A DNA stretch of 64,000 bases from CAYNRA01 sp046293395 (lineage in GTDB: Bacteria > Bacteroidota > Bacteroidia > Cytophagales > Spirosomataceae): positions 1,178,001-1,242,000 of the forward strand of contig JBKBOU010000001.1 in the NCBI GenBank assembly GCA_046293395.1, in the 5' to 3' direction. The position numbers and the translations under genes are program-made. Positions 34,005 through 42,099 of the stretch are shown here, piece after piece (position 1 is the stretch's first letter; each line of letters begins with the position of its first letter). The notes beneath the pieces were generated by a model. The model was not told the DNA's origin. It worked only from the letters and a program-made list of their open reading frames with translations, and did no database searches.

Positions 34005-35339
34005 TTAATTAAAGTTCAGTTTACCTTGTGCCTTATCTAGGTCAATTTTGGCAATCAAAATATCATAAAGGGCAGCAAAATAATTCGTTTGCGCCTGCTT
34101 TAAATCGTTTTCAGCATTGGTAATTTCCAAATTAGACCCAACACCTTGCTGGAATTTCAGTTGGGCAACCCGCACAACCTCATTGGCTAGTTCCATATTT
34201 CTACGTTGAATTTCAAGACTTTCCAAACCATTTTGCATATTGGCAAATGCTTGATTATTTTGAAGTTCAAAGGAGTTTTTGGTTAATTTCATCGCATTAT
34301 CCAACTTGATTAAACTCAGTTGTTGGCGTTGGATTTGCACTTTCTTCATACCACTGTCGTAAATCGGAATATTCACGCCAAGAGAAACTGCTGAGGCACC
34401 AAACCATCTTTCGAACGGATTAAAAACCGTGTTGCTGTGGCCTGCTCCTAAACTTCCTGTGAAGAAAACAGAGGGTAAATACGCTTTTTGGTAACGTTCA
34501 ATATTTAGATTCGTTAATTGGCGTTGTGTTTCCAATTGTTGATATTCCACCCGATTTTCAGGACGAACTTCTTCGTAGCGGAGTGTCGCCAATGCTTTTA
34601 CAGATGCTTCTTCCAGTTTATCTTTCAAGAAAATTGGACGAGTTCTGTCATAAGACATTTGAAATTTGAGCAACTGATACGATAATTCCACGAGATTAGC
34701 CACTTTGCGGCGTTCTGTCAAGAGGTTATTTCGTTGAACTTCGAGACGGCTAATATCAATTGATTCGACAAAACCTTGTTTGAAAAAAGCCTTTGTATTT
34801 TGAATAATGGAGTCTAGCCGACCAATGTTTAAATCGAGAATTTTCATTCGTTCTTCAGCGACCAGAACGGAATAATAGGCTTTACTCACGTTTTCAGCGA
34901 CATCAACTTTGGCTTTTGAAAGGCCTTGATTGGCTAATTGGCGGTAGGTATCTGCGGCGCGAAGGCCAACAAGCCACGTAGCGTCGAAGATAAGTTGGTT
35001 TACGCCGATACCCGCTTGACCGCCCCAAGGCACACCAAACTTAAATTTAACAACTTCACCCTCCGGCGCGGTGGGGTCAAAGTTACTTGCTGCAATGAGC
35101 TGAGTAGGAACAATTACATTGGCCGTATATTGAAACTGACCATTGATTTGGGGCATACCGGTTACTTTGATTTCTTTGATTTGTAACTCGGCATCTTGAA
35201 TATCCGCGAGGGCATTGGAGACCGTCGGACTTCCTTTCAAGGCGTAAGATATGGCTTCAGGAAGAGTAAAAGACTCTTGTGCAGAGACTTGACTAGTCAA
35301 GAAAACCAAACTAACTAAGAGTGCAAGGTAAATTCTCAT
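34005..35339 (-). CDS. TolC-family outer-membrane efflux channel
   Basis: A 444-residue protein: signal peptide MRIYLALLVSLVFLTSQVSA (1-20) and the duplicated OEP layout of TolC, with long helices (VSKAYYSVLVAEERMKILDLNIGRLDSI; ELQNNQAFANMQNGLESLEIQRRNMELANEVVRVAQLKFQQG) and GxSLGVNIPIYDSG-like strand regions. The pattern VAQLKFQQGVGSNLEITNAENDLKQAQTNY near the C-terminus is diagnostic. It forms the trimeric channel for the pump encoded downstream; second gene of the operon, 48 bp after tetR. Confidence 0.93.
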   Translation of the reverse strand: MRIYLALLVSLVFLTSQVSAQESFTLPEAISYALKGSPTVSNALADIQDAELQIKEIKVTGMPQINGQFQYTANVIVPTQLIAASNFDPTAPEGEVVKFKFGVPWGGQAGIGVNQLIFDATWLVGLRAADTYRQLANQGLSKAKVDVAENVSKAYYSVLVAEERMKILDLNIGRLDSIIQNTKAFFKQGFVESIDISRLEVQRNNLLTERRKVANLVELSYQLLKFQMSYDRTRPIFLKDKLEEASVKALATLRYEEVRPENRVEYQQLETQRQLTNLNIERYQKAYLPSVFFTGSLGAGHSNTVFNPFERWFGASAVSLGVNIPIYDSGMKKVQIQRQQLSLIKLDNAMKLTKNSFELQNNQAFANMQNGLESLEIQRRNMELANEVVRVAQLKFQQGVGSNLEITNAENDLKQAQTNYFAALYDILIAKIDLDKAQGKLNFN

Positions 35340-35387
35340 CTTTGATTGATTATGTAAAAATTTGGATAGAACGTGTTAATAAATAGA

Positions 35388-35993
35388 TTAATGAAGGGTT
35401 AATTCTTCGTAAACAGAAAGTCCTAATGGCGTCAGAATGCCTTTCAAAAAATGATCAATAAACTGGAGTTGGACATCCACGAAGTTGAACGAGTTAGACG
35501 GGAAAACCTCTGGGTCAAAGGCCATTTCCACACATTCAATACGGAGACGAGCGAGGATTTCTGGAACAATGTCAGGTCGGTAATACTTGAGTTCAATTCC
35601 CTTGTCTAGATTTCTTTTGACAACCTCTCTAAAAAATTCTTTGTGTTGTTTATAGAGAGCCCAACTTTCTGGGTGGTATTTTTTGAGATCAAAAAATATA
35701 ATAGGATTAACCTCGGAAGACAAATCACGGAGGAGTTTCATACTGACAATAATTTCCTCGATAGGATTCAATGCAGCTTTATGTAATTCAGAAACCATTT
35801 CTCTTTCTTTGGCTAGGCGTGCGCTTGTCACCTCCCGAACGATGGTATTTTTATCCGAAAAATGGATGTAAATTGTCTTTTTCGAAATACCCAATTCTTT
35901 GGCAATATCGTCCATGGTAACGCTTCGTACACCGTAGCGCATGAACAAGGTTTCAGCTGATGATATGATTCTTTCTTTGATTTCCACAACCAA
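35388..35993 (-). CDS. TetR/AcrR-family transcriptional regulator
   Basis: A 201-residue regulator. The TetR helix-turn-helix is at residues 8-52: IKERIISSAETLFMRYGVRSVTMDDIAKELGISKKTIYIHFSDKN. The C-terminal all-helical ligand domain (residues 60-201) is divergent, as usual. As first gene of the efflux operon it most likely represses the operon and itself, with release on binding a pump substrate. An inverted repeat directly upstream (35995-36027) is a good operator candidate. Confidence 0.93.
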   Translation of the reverse strand: MVVEIKERIISSAETLFMRYGVRSVTMDDIAKELGISKKTIYIHFSDKNTIVREVTSARLAKEREMVSELHKAALNPIEEIIVSMKLLRDLSSEVNPIIFFDLKKYHPESWALYKQHKEFFREVVKRNLDKGIELKYYRPDIVPEILARLRIECVEMAFDPEVFPSNSFNFVDVQLQFIDHFLKGILTPLGLSVYEELTLH

Positions 35994-35994
35994 G

Positions 35995-36027
35995 AAACTT
36001 TGGAAACTATTAAAAGGTTCAAAGTTT
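35995..36027. promoter_or_regulatory. Inverted repeat upstream of tetR, candidate operator
   Basis: AAACTTTG (35995-36002) and CAAAGTTT (36020-36027), centres 25 bp apart, begin two bases upstream of the tetR ATG on the reverse strand. TetR-family repressors commonly bind such repeats next to their own gene. No second copy was seen elsewhere in the window. Confidence 0.45.
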
Positions 36028-36175
36028 TCTTATCTTTTTTCTAGTTGAGCTATTAAATCGTCAATATATTCATCGTTATACAACACACAAGTAAAAAGCA
36101 TAAATACTTGATATACAATCACTTAAATATAAATAACATAAGTATATAACTTAATTATATAAAGAATAGATTGTA

Positions 36176-37027
36176 TTATTTCAATAGATTACTCAGATAA
36201 AATAAATTTAGAAGAAGAGCGGCGAGGACATTTAGGCGCATAGTATTCGTAAAATTTGCCATTGAATCGTCTTTCCATACCAACCAAAACCAATACATAA
36301 AAAAGGCAGTTGTAGGCGACAAAAATAGAAACCAACGCAAGAAAGTTACCTCGTCAAAATAGAAAAAATAACCTACTGTTGAGAGTCCAAAGAAGAAAGC
36401 GGTGAAGAGAAAAGTCCCACGAATCCCTAATAAAATACTTAATGTTCGGTCGCCTCTTTCGCTGTCTTCTTTGTGTTGATATACTTGTGTGATGGGATAA
36501 ATAGCCCACAAAATGCCGGAAGAAAGCAAGGCAGGAAAAGCATAAATCTGAATAAGTTGCTCATAATCAGGCAATTCTAAAGTAAAAGCCGTCACTAAAA
36601 AAACGTATGCCCCTTGAAAAAAGCCAACAATCAACCAACTTAGGAAAGGAAACCGTTTTAATCGAATAGGATACGCGCTATACGCTCTCGATAATAAAAT
36701 ATAGCCCAAAATAAGTAGGGAGGTTGTTGCATTATACAAGACAAAAGAGAGAAAAAGAGAGAATATATCCAGTGCCGTTGCGACAAAATACAATCTCCGA
36801 TCAACTTTTGGAGGGGTTTTCAGCCCACCAATGGGCGACTCGTCTTTGTCAAAATAGCTATTGAACGCATTAGAGGCAGGATAAACCAAGAAATGCCAAA
36901 TAAAAAAAAGCCCCCACGCTTCCATCGTCCAACCAGTTGGGAGAATCGAAACTGCAAATAAAAAAACGGGCAATAAAAGCAATGAAAAAGGCAAACGCAG
37001 GTGTAGAAGAATCTCTTTGGGTGTCAT
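36176..37027 (-). CDS. UbiA-family prenyltransferase (second copy)
   Basis: A 283-residue membrane protein with about eight hydrophobic segments. First Asp-rich site NAFNSYFDKDESP (Asn56, Asp60, Asp62); second site YQHKEDSERGDRTLS, the DxxxRGD variant. This motif set differs from the NDxxDxxxD / DxxDxxGD of the UbiA protein at 3044-3892, so the two act on different substrates. The first-site variant occurs in poorly studied Bacteroidota prenyltransferases. It is a single gene between the efflux operon and argH; its promoter should be in the AT-rich stretch before 37137, divergent from argH. Confidence 0.75.
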   Translation of the reverse strand: MTPKEILLHLRLPFSLLLLPVFLFAVSILPTGWTMEAWGLFFIWHFLVYPASNAFNSYFDKDESPIGGLKTPPKVDRRLYFVATALDIFSLFLSFVLYNATTSLLILGYILLSRAYSAYPIRLKRFPFLSWLIVGFFQGAYVFLVTAFTLELPDYEQLIQIYAFPALLSSGILWAIYPITQVYQHKEDSERGDRTLSILLGIRGTFLFTAFFFGLSTVGYFFYFDEVTFLRWFLFLSPTTAFFMYWFWLVWKDDSMANFTNTMRLNVLAALLLNLFYLSNLLK

Positions 37028-37136
37028 GTAAACAGAAGAACAAATAAAAAATGGACAGCAATAAGTAGGAAGTTAAACAAAAATAGCCAAACTATACCCT
37101 TGATTTTGTTACTTTGTAAGAAAAACTACTTCCATC

Positions 37137-38489
37137 GTGAAACTTTGGCAAAAAGACAATGCACCCGTAACCTCGGAAAAAATCGAGCGTTTTACCGTTG
37201 GGCGCGACAGAGAATTAGACATTCATTTAGCTCCTTTTGATGTGCTGGGCTCGATGGCGCACGCGATTATGTTGCAATCCATTGGTTTGTTGACAGCCGA
37301 CGAAACCAATGCACTCCTCGCTGAATGCCAACTCATTTATCAATCTATCACAGAAAAAAAAGATTTTGAAATCCTGCCGGGTATTGAGGACGTGCATTCG
37401 CAAGTTGAATGGCAATTGACTCAAAAATTAGGTGAAACCGGAAAGAAAATCCACAGTGGTAGGTCTCGAAATGACCAAGTTTTGGTCGATTTGAAGATGT
37501 TTAATCGCCACAAAATTCAAGAAGTTGTCGAACAAGTTCAACTCCTTTTTACTTTACTTCAAGCCAAAAGTGAGCAGCACAAAGCCGATTTATTGCCTGG
37601 TTATACGCATTTACAAATTGCTATGCCTTCCTCTTTTGGGTTGTGGTTTGGCGCGTATGCTGAATCTTTGGTTGACGACCTCCTTGTTTTGCAGGGAGCC
37701 TACAAAGTAGTGAATAAAAATCCACTGGGTTCTGGTGCTGGCTACGGTTCTTCTTTTCCGTTGAATAGAACATTTACTACGCAATTACTTGGCTTTGACA
37801 CCCTTAACTACAATGTAGTTTATGCACAAATGACACGGGGGAAAAGCGAATATTTGGTAACAACGGCTCTCACTTCTCTAGCAAATACGCTCAGTCGTTT
37901 GGCTATGGATGTTTGTCTATACAACAGTCAAAATTTTGGTTTCTTGCTTTTACCCCCAGAAATGACGACGGGTTCCAGTATCATGCCACATAAAAAGAAC
38001 CCAGATGTAGCTGAATTATTACGGGCTAAAACGAATAAATTGAAAGCCCTCCCCATGGAGATTGCCTTCATTATGAGCAACTTACCTTCCGGCTACCACC
38101 GAGACATGCAACTTGTGAAGGAAATTCTTATGCCTGCTTTTGACGAAATTTTGGAATGTCTTGAAATTACTACTTTCATGATTTCGCACATTCAGGTAAA
38201 ACAAGACCTATTGGCATCTTCAACCTATGATTTGCTGTTTAGCGTCGAAAACGTCAATGCCTTGGTTGGGCAAGGAGTTCCATTTCGAGATGCCTACAAA
38301 GCAGTTGGAAACGCCATAGAAGCCGGTGAATTTGTCCCTAACAGAGATTTAGCACATACGTTGGAAGGCAGCATCGGGAATTTAGAAACAGAAGCAATCG
38401 CAAAACAAATGCAAGAAGTTATAGCAGGTTTCCAGTTTGAAAAAGTGCAACAAGCCTACGAAAATCTCTTGAATTACCCACGTATTTAA
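37137..38489 (+). CDS. argH: Argininosuccinate lyase
   Basis: A 450-residue enzyme of the fumarase/aspartase superfamily, splitting argininosuccinate into arginine and fumarate. The signature loop GSSIMPHKKNPDVAELLRAK with the catalytic Ser, the HSGRSRNDQV segment and LPGYTHLQIAMPSS are intact. Start codon is GTG at 37137 (MKLWQKDNA, the usual N-terminus); there is no ATG upstream in frame within the open region. Other arginine genes are not in the window. A terminator follows directly. Confidence 0.95.
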   Translation: MKLWQKDNAPVTSEKIERFTVGRDRELDIHLAPFDVLGSMAHAIMLQSIGLLTADETNALLAECQLIYQSITEKKDFEILPGIEDVHSQVEWQLTQKLGETGKKIHSGRSRNDQVLVDLKMFNRHKIQEVVEQVQLLFTLLQAKSEQHKADLLPGYTHLQIAMPSSFGLWFGAYAESLVDDLLVLQGAYKVVNKNPLGSGAGYGSSFPLNRTFTTQLLGFDTLNYNVVYAQMTRGKSEYLVTTALTSLANTLSRLAMDVCLYNSQNFGFLLLPPEMTTGSSIMPHKKNPDVAELLRAKTNKLKALPMEIAFIMSNLPSGYHRDMQLVKEILMPAFDEILECLEITTFMISHIQVKQDLLASSTYDLLFSVENVNALVGQGVPFRDAYKAVGNAIEAGEFVPNRDLAHTLEGSIGNLETEAIAKQMQEVIAGFQFEKVQQAYENLLNYPRI

Positions 38490-38492
38490 AGC

Positions 38493-38526
38493 AAAAAGGA
38501 GGCTTTCTACTTAAAGCCTCCTTTTT
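38493..38526. terminator. Bidirectional terminator between argH and the VCBS gene
   Basis: Perfect 14-bp stem (AAAAAGGAGGCTTT at 38493-38506 with its complement at 38513-38526), 6-nt loop, T run on the forward strand and A/T run for the reverse. It starts four bases after the argH stop. Confidence 0.9.
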
Positions 38527-38529
38527 GTT

Positions 38530-41500
38530 TTAATTCAATTTCGCTCCTTGGGGTAAGAAAAAGAAGCGAGAGGATTGCGATAAATAAGATGCGCCATAAT
38601 AAACTTCACGCGTGATATTCTTCCCTTTCCATTGATAAGAAATCTTTGTTTGTGTTGGTTGCAAGGCAATAAAACGACCTGCCAGTGAAGTCTCGAAGAG
38701 TTTTGCTGGCGCACTATTTTGACCGACAATTATTTTCATTTTTTCGTTCGCTCCTTTCAGAAATACGAGAGATTTTGCATCTTTTTCGGCTAAAAACCCT
38801 GTCCTCTTTTGGATAGCGAAGTTACCTTTTCCATCGCCTAAAGCTAAAAATCCATTGGCTGCATCATAGCGTCCTACAAGTAACTCATTGCTAAAGTTAT
38901 TTCCTACCGCCAGAAAATCCAGTTGACCATCTTGGTTGAAATCTTCGACAACTATGCCGTTCATGGGGGCAAATTGGGCTTCAATGGGCAAAGCGTGTGC
39001 TTCGAATTTTCCGTTTCCTTTGTTTTCAAGATAAACTGATGCCGTAAAATTCAATGTATGCTCCGTTGCCTTCTTTTTCTCTTCTTTCGTCAAAAAAGTA
39101 TCGAAAGTAGCTTTGGTATACTCTTGGAAAGTTGTGAACCGCATTCGTAAACCATTGTATTGCTTGCTTATGTCTTCTTTTCCGTTCAAGGGGACAAGAA
39201 TTTTGGACTTATTTATTTCTGATTCAGGCAGATAGATAAAAGGAAAAACGTCGTAGTTTCCGTTTTGGTCAAAATCCCCCGACAACACTTTGGCGGGATA
39301 TTTTTCATTTCCTTGAAAGAGTCCATTTTTTCCTACATTTCCGACGATGTAATCTATGTCTCCGTCTGCGTCAAAATCTGCTCCGTTGATGGAGTTCCAA
39401 AGTCCAAACTGTTTTTGAACGCCTGTATTGGCTATTTTTTCTAGTTTACCTTTTTCATTTTTCAAAAAAGTAACGGGCATATATTCTCCAACAAGGATTA
39501 AATCTGGCACTCCGTTGCTATCAAAGTCTGTCCAAATGGCATCTGTCACCATGCCAATCTTGGTTAAAATAGGTGCGTGCGAAGCGGTTACATCGGTAAA
39601 TTTAATTTCTCCTTTTTTGGAATCATTCCGGAGTAAAAAGGAAGAGGCTGCTTTGGGGTATTCGGTGGGCACGTTTCTTCCTGCGACGAATAAATCGAGG
39701 TCTCCATCTCCGTCAAAATCTACAGCTCGAACGCACGAACCCGCAGCCATTTCTTTAGGTAAAGCGTGCGGCTTATGTTCAAATTCTCCGTTGCCCTTGT
39801 TTTTATACAATCTATCTTGAAACGAAACTGCTTCTGGAAAATCTTCATTTCCACCACTTACGACATATAAATCCAGCCAGCCATCTGCGTCTGCGTCAAA
39901 TAACAGTGAACCAATATCTTCAGAAATTTTTTGAGCAGAATCCAACTTAGGGAATGCAGCAGGTTGATATTCAAACTGTCCTGCTGTATTTTGGAAGAAT
40001 ATTTGTCCATTTTTATACTTACTTCCTCCCACAAATAAATCGTCTAATCCATCTTTATTTATATCTCCGACTGAAAGACTCGGGCCTTGTTTTGAAAGTA
40101 AATGTGGCATTAAGTTTTGCACATTGAAATCATAAAACCTTGATTCTTCGTGCATCAGGTTAAAATTTTCCTTCTGTTCTGTAAATAAAGGCGTAGGTTC
40201 TTCCAACATAGACATCTGCGGACGGGTAGCTTCTTCAATTCGGAGATTTAGCGTTGTATTCAGGGTAGGATTTTTAAGTATTTGCATCTTTCCGTTTGGC
40301 CAAATGACACGCATTTCTGTGATTTTACCTTCTCCAATACCCAAATGTGCGATAGGTTCTACCGATGATTTATAACCTCGATAAGGCGTAAATTCATGCA
40401 AAAGTATTTCTCCATTCTCTTTTTTTGCTTCCAAAATTACTCCCAAACCGTACGGATTTTGTGTGTCACCCTTGAATTTAACACGTAAATATTGGCCTGT
40501 ACCTTCTTTTTTATCGGTGTCTATCGTATTATTTTGGTAAATAAAAGCGGGGTCATTTGTGTTATTTACAACATAATCCAAGTCCCCGTCATTATCCAAA
40601 TCACCATAAGCGGCACCACTTGAAAACGAAGGAATCTGCAAACCCCACTCTTCGGTAACATCTTCAAAATATAATTTACCCGTATTTTTAAATGCGTAAT
40701 TACTAATTTTTACTTCAGGAATTTGTGTGAGCAAGTAATCAATCCCAGCAATTCTTTCAGAATTTGCACGGTACTGCATGAAATCTTTATCCGTAATATC
40801 TTTGGGAAAGCCGTTGGTAATGAGTAAATCTCGGTAGCCGTCATGGTCAAAATCTGCGACAGAGGGCGTCCAGCTCCAATCGGTTTCAGCAACATTTGCT
40901 AACAAACTAATTTCCTGAAAATGACCGTTTAATCCAGAGTTTAACTGAAGCGTATTACGCATGTACTGATGAATATAGTTGTATTTATCCGATAAAATAT
41001 ACAGACTAATGTTGGTGGACGGAACGAACATTTTTTTCCGTTGATTATCTCTTGGCGACATATCGAGAGCGATAATATCCGCTAGACCGTCGTTATTGAT
41101 GTCAACGACGTCATTTCCCATCGCTGAGTTAGAGGTATGCTTAAAATACTTGGCGGCATCGTTCCGAAATGTACCATCTTGGTTATTTATATACAGTAAG
41201 TCGTCGGCGGCAAAATCATTGGTAATATAAATGTCTTTCCAGCCGTCGCGATTGATATCACAGATATTTATTCCGAGTCCAAAACCTTCCATGGTAATAC
41301 CTGCTTCTTTAGAGACATTGGTAAATACGGGATGTCCTAATTTTTCATTCCATTCATTTTTATACAACCTGTCCGTATTTGGATAAGAACCATCCGTGAC
41401 CTTTTCACGAATGAGATTAGGCGATTGGTCGATAACATCTGTTAAAACATATAAATCCAAGTCCCCATCGTTATCGTAATCAAAGAAGGCGGCACCTTCC

Positions 41501-42003
41501 GAGAATCCATCGTCATCGACGCCGTATTCCCTTCCCATTTCAAGAAAAGTCAGGTTTTTCTGATTAATAAACAACAGATTTCGTCTCAATGAGTCAGCCA
41601 CATTTGTCGTAGAACTAACAGGAACATACACATCTAGCCAGCCATCTTGGTTAATATCCACGACTGTTACAGCAGTATTCCACGTACCTTTTCCTACAAT
41701 ACCGGCTTTGTCCGAGATGTCTTCAAAAGCCATATTTCCTTTGTTCAAGTACAGTTTATTTCCAGACTGGTTGGCGCTAAAGAAAATATCTTGGAGACCG
41801 TCGTTATTAAAATCAGCGATGCCAACACCTCCGCCATTGTAAACGTAGTCATGTACGAGGATATTCACGGAGTCACTTTCTGTAATTTGATTCACAAAAT
41901 GAACACCCGTTTGCTCAGGTGATAGCCGGGTGAATACTGATTTTTTCTTTTGGCAGGAAGCGAATGTAAGAAGTAAAAATAGAATGAATGGATATTTCTT
42001 CAT
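38530..42003 (-). CDS. VCBS/FG-GAP repeat lipoprotein with ASPIC/UnbV domain (CRTAC1-like)
   Basis: A 1157-residue surface lipoprotein when started at the ATG at 42001-42003 (MKKYPFILFLLLTFASC, lipobox Cys17). It is built from at least ten calcium-binding FG-GAP blades of the form D-x-[ND]-x-DG-x2-D (DFNNDGLQD, DINQDGWLD, DYDNDGDLD, DINRDGWKD, DINNDGLAD, DFDHDGYRD, DLDNDGDLD, DINKDGLDD, DFDGDGDLD, DFNQDGQLD), forming one or two beta-propellers. An ASPIC/UnbV domain lies near the middle (LGVILEAKKENGEILLHEF, HLGIGEGKITEMRVIWPNG). Such proteins follow SusC/SusD pairs in Cytophagales and may bind the same ligand on the cell surface. A hairpin separates it from susD. Confidence 0.88.
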   Translation of the reverse strand: MKKYPFILFLLLTFASCQKKKSVFTRLSPEQTGVHFVNQITESDSVNILVHDYVYNGGGVGIADFNNDGLQDIFFSANQSGNKLYLNKGNMAFEDISDKAGIVGKGTWNTAVTVVDINQDGWLDVYVPVSSTTNVADSLRRNLLFINQKNLTFLEMGREYGVDDDGFSEGAAFFDYDNDGDLDLYVLTDVIDQSPNLIREKVTDGSYPNTDRLYKNEWNEKLGHPVFTNVSKEAGITMEGFGLGINICDINRDGWKDIYITNDFAADDLLYINNQDGTFRNDAAKYFKHTSNSAMGNDVVDINNDGLADIIALDMSPRDNQRKKMFVPSTNISLYILSDKYNYIHQYMRNTLQLNSGLNGHFQEISLLANVAETDWSWTPSVADFDHDGYRDLLITNGFPKDITDKDFMQYRANSERIAGIDYLLTQIPEVKISNYAFKNTGKLYFEDVTEEWGLQIPSFSSGAAYGDLDNDGDLDYVVNNTNDPAFIYQNNTIDTDKKEGTGQYLRVKFKGDTQNPYGLGVILEAKKENGEILLHEFTPYRGYKSSVEPIAHLGIGEGKITEMRVIWPNGKMQILKNPTLNTTLNLRIEEATRPQMSMLEEPTPLFTEQKENFNLMHEESRFYDFNVQNLMPHLLSKQGPSLSVGDINKDGLDDLFVGGSKYKNGQIFFQNTAGQFEYQPAAFPKLDSAQKISEDIGSLLFDADADGWLDLYVVSGGNEDFPEAVSFQDRLYKNKGNGEFEHKPHALPKEMAAGSCVRAVDFDGDGDLDLFVAGRNVPTEYPKAASSFLLRNDSKKGEIKFTDVTASHAPILTKIGMVTDAIWTDFDSNGVPDLILVGEYMPVTFLKNEKGKLEKIANTGVQKQFGLWNSINGADFDADGDIDYIVGNVGKNGLFQGNEKYPAKVLSGDFDQNGNYDVFPFIYLPESEINKSKILVPLNGKEDISKQYNGLRMRFTTFQEYTKATFDTFLTKEEKKKATEHTLNFTASVYLENKGNGKFEAHALPIEAQFAPMNGIVVEDFNQDGQLDFLAVGNNFSNELLVGRYDAANGFLALGDGKGNFAIQKRTGFLAEKDAKSLVFLKGANEKMKIIVGQNSAPAKLFETSLAGRFIALQPTQTKISYQWKGKNITREVYYGASYLSQSSRFFFLPQGAKLN

Positions 42004-42040
42004 AGATACAGAACGACTAATATTGTTGCTCAAAAATAGA

Positions 42041-42073
42041 AAAAGGGATGGAGTTTACCACTCCACCCCTTTT
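42041..42073 (-). terminator. Terminator-like hairpin between susD and the VCBS gene
   Basis: AAAAGGGATGGAGT (42041-42054) pairs with ACTCCACCCCTTTT (42060-42073), one mismatch, loop TTACC, T residues after it on the reverse strand. It lies inside the presumed operon, so it may reduce rather than end transcription into the VCBS gene. Confidence 0.65.
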
Positions 42074-42099
42074 GTTTTTAGATTTAAAAAACCTTGAAA

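Noticed and set aside
29367..35993. Calling the RND operon a heavy-metal (Czc) efflux system.
   Set aside because: The pump and adaptor lack metal-binding motifs typical of CzcA/CzcB; HAE1-type multidrug features fit better.
36028..36175. Very AT-rich stretch before the second UbiA gene, checked as a possible origin or attachment site.
   Set aside because: No DnaA-box array, no direct repeats and no integrase gene with it; it fits an intergenic spacer.
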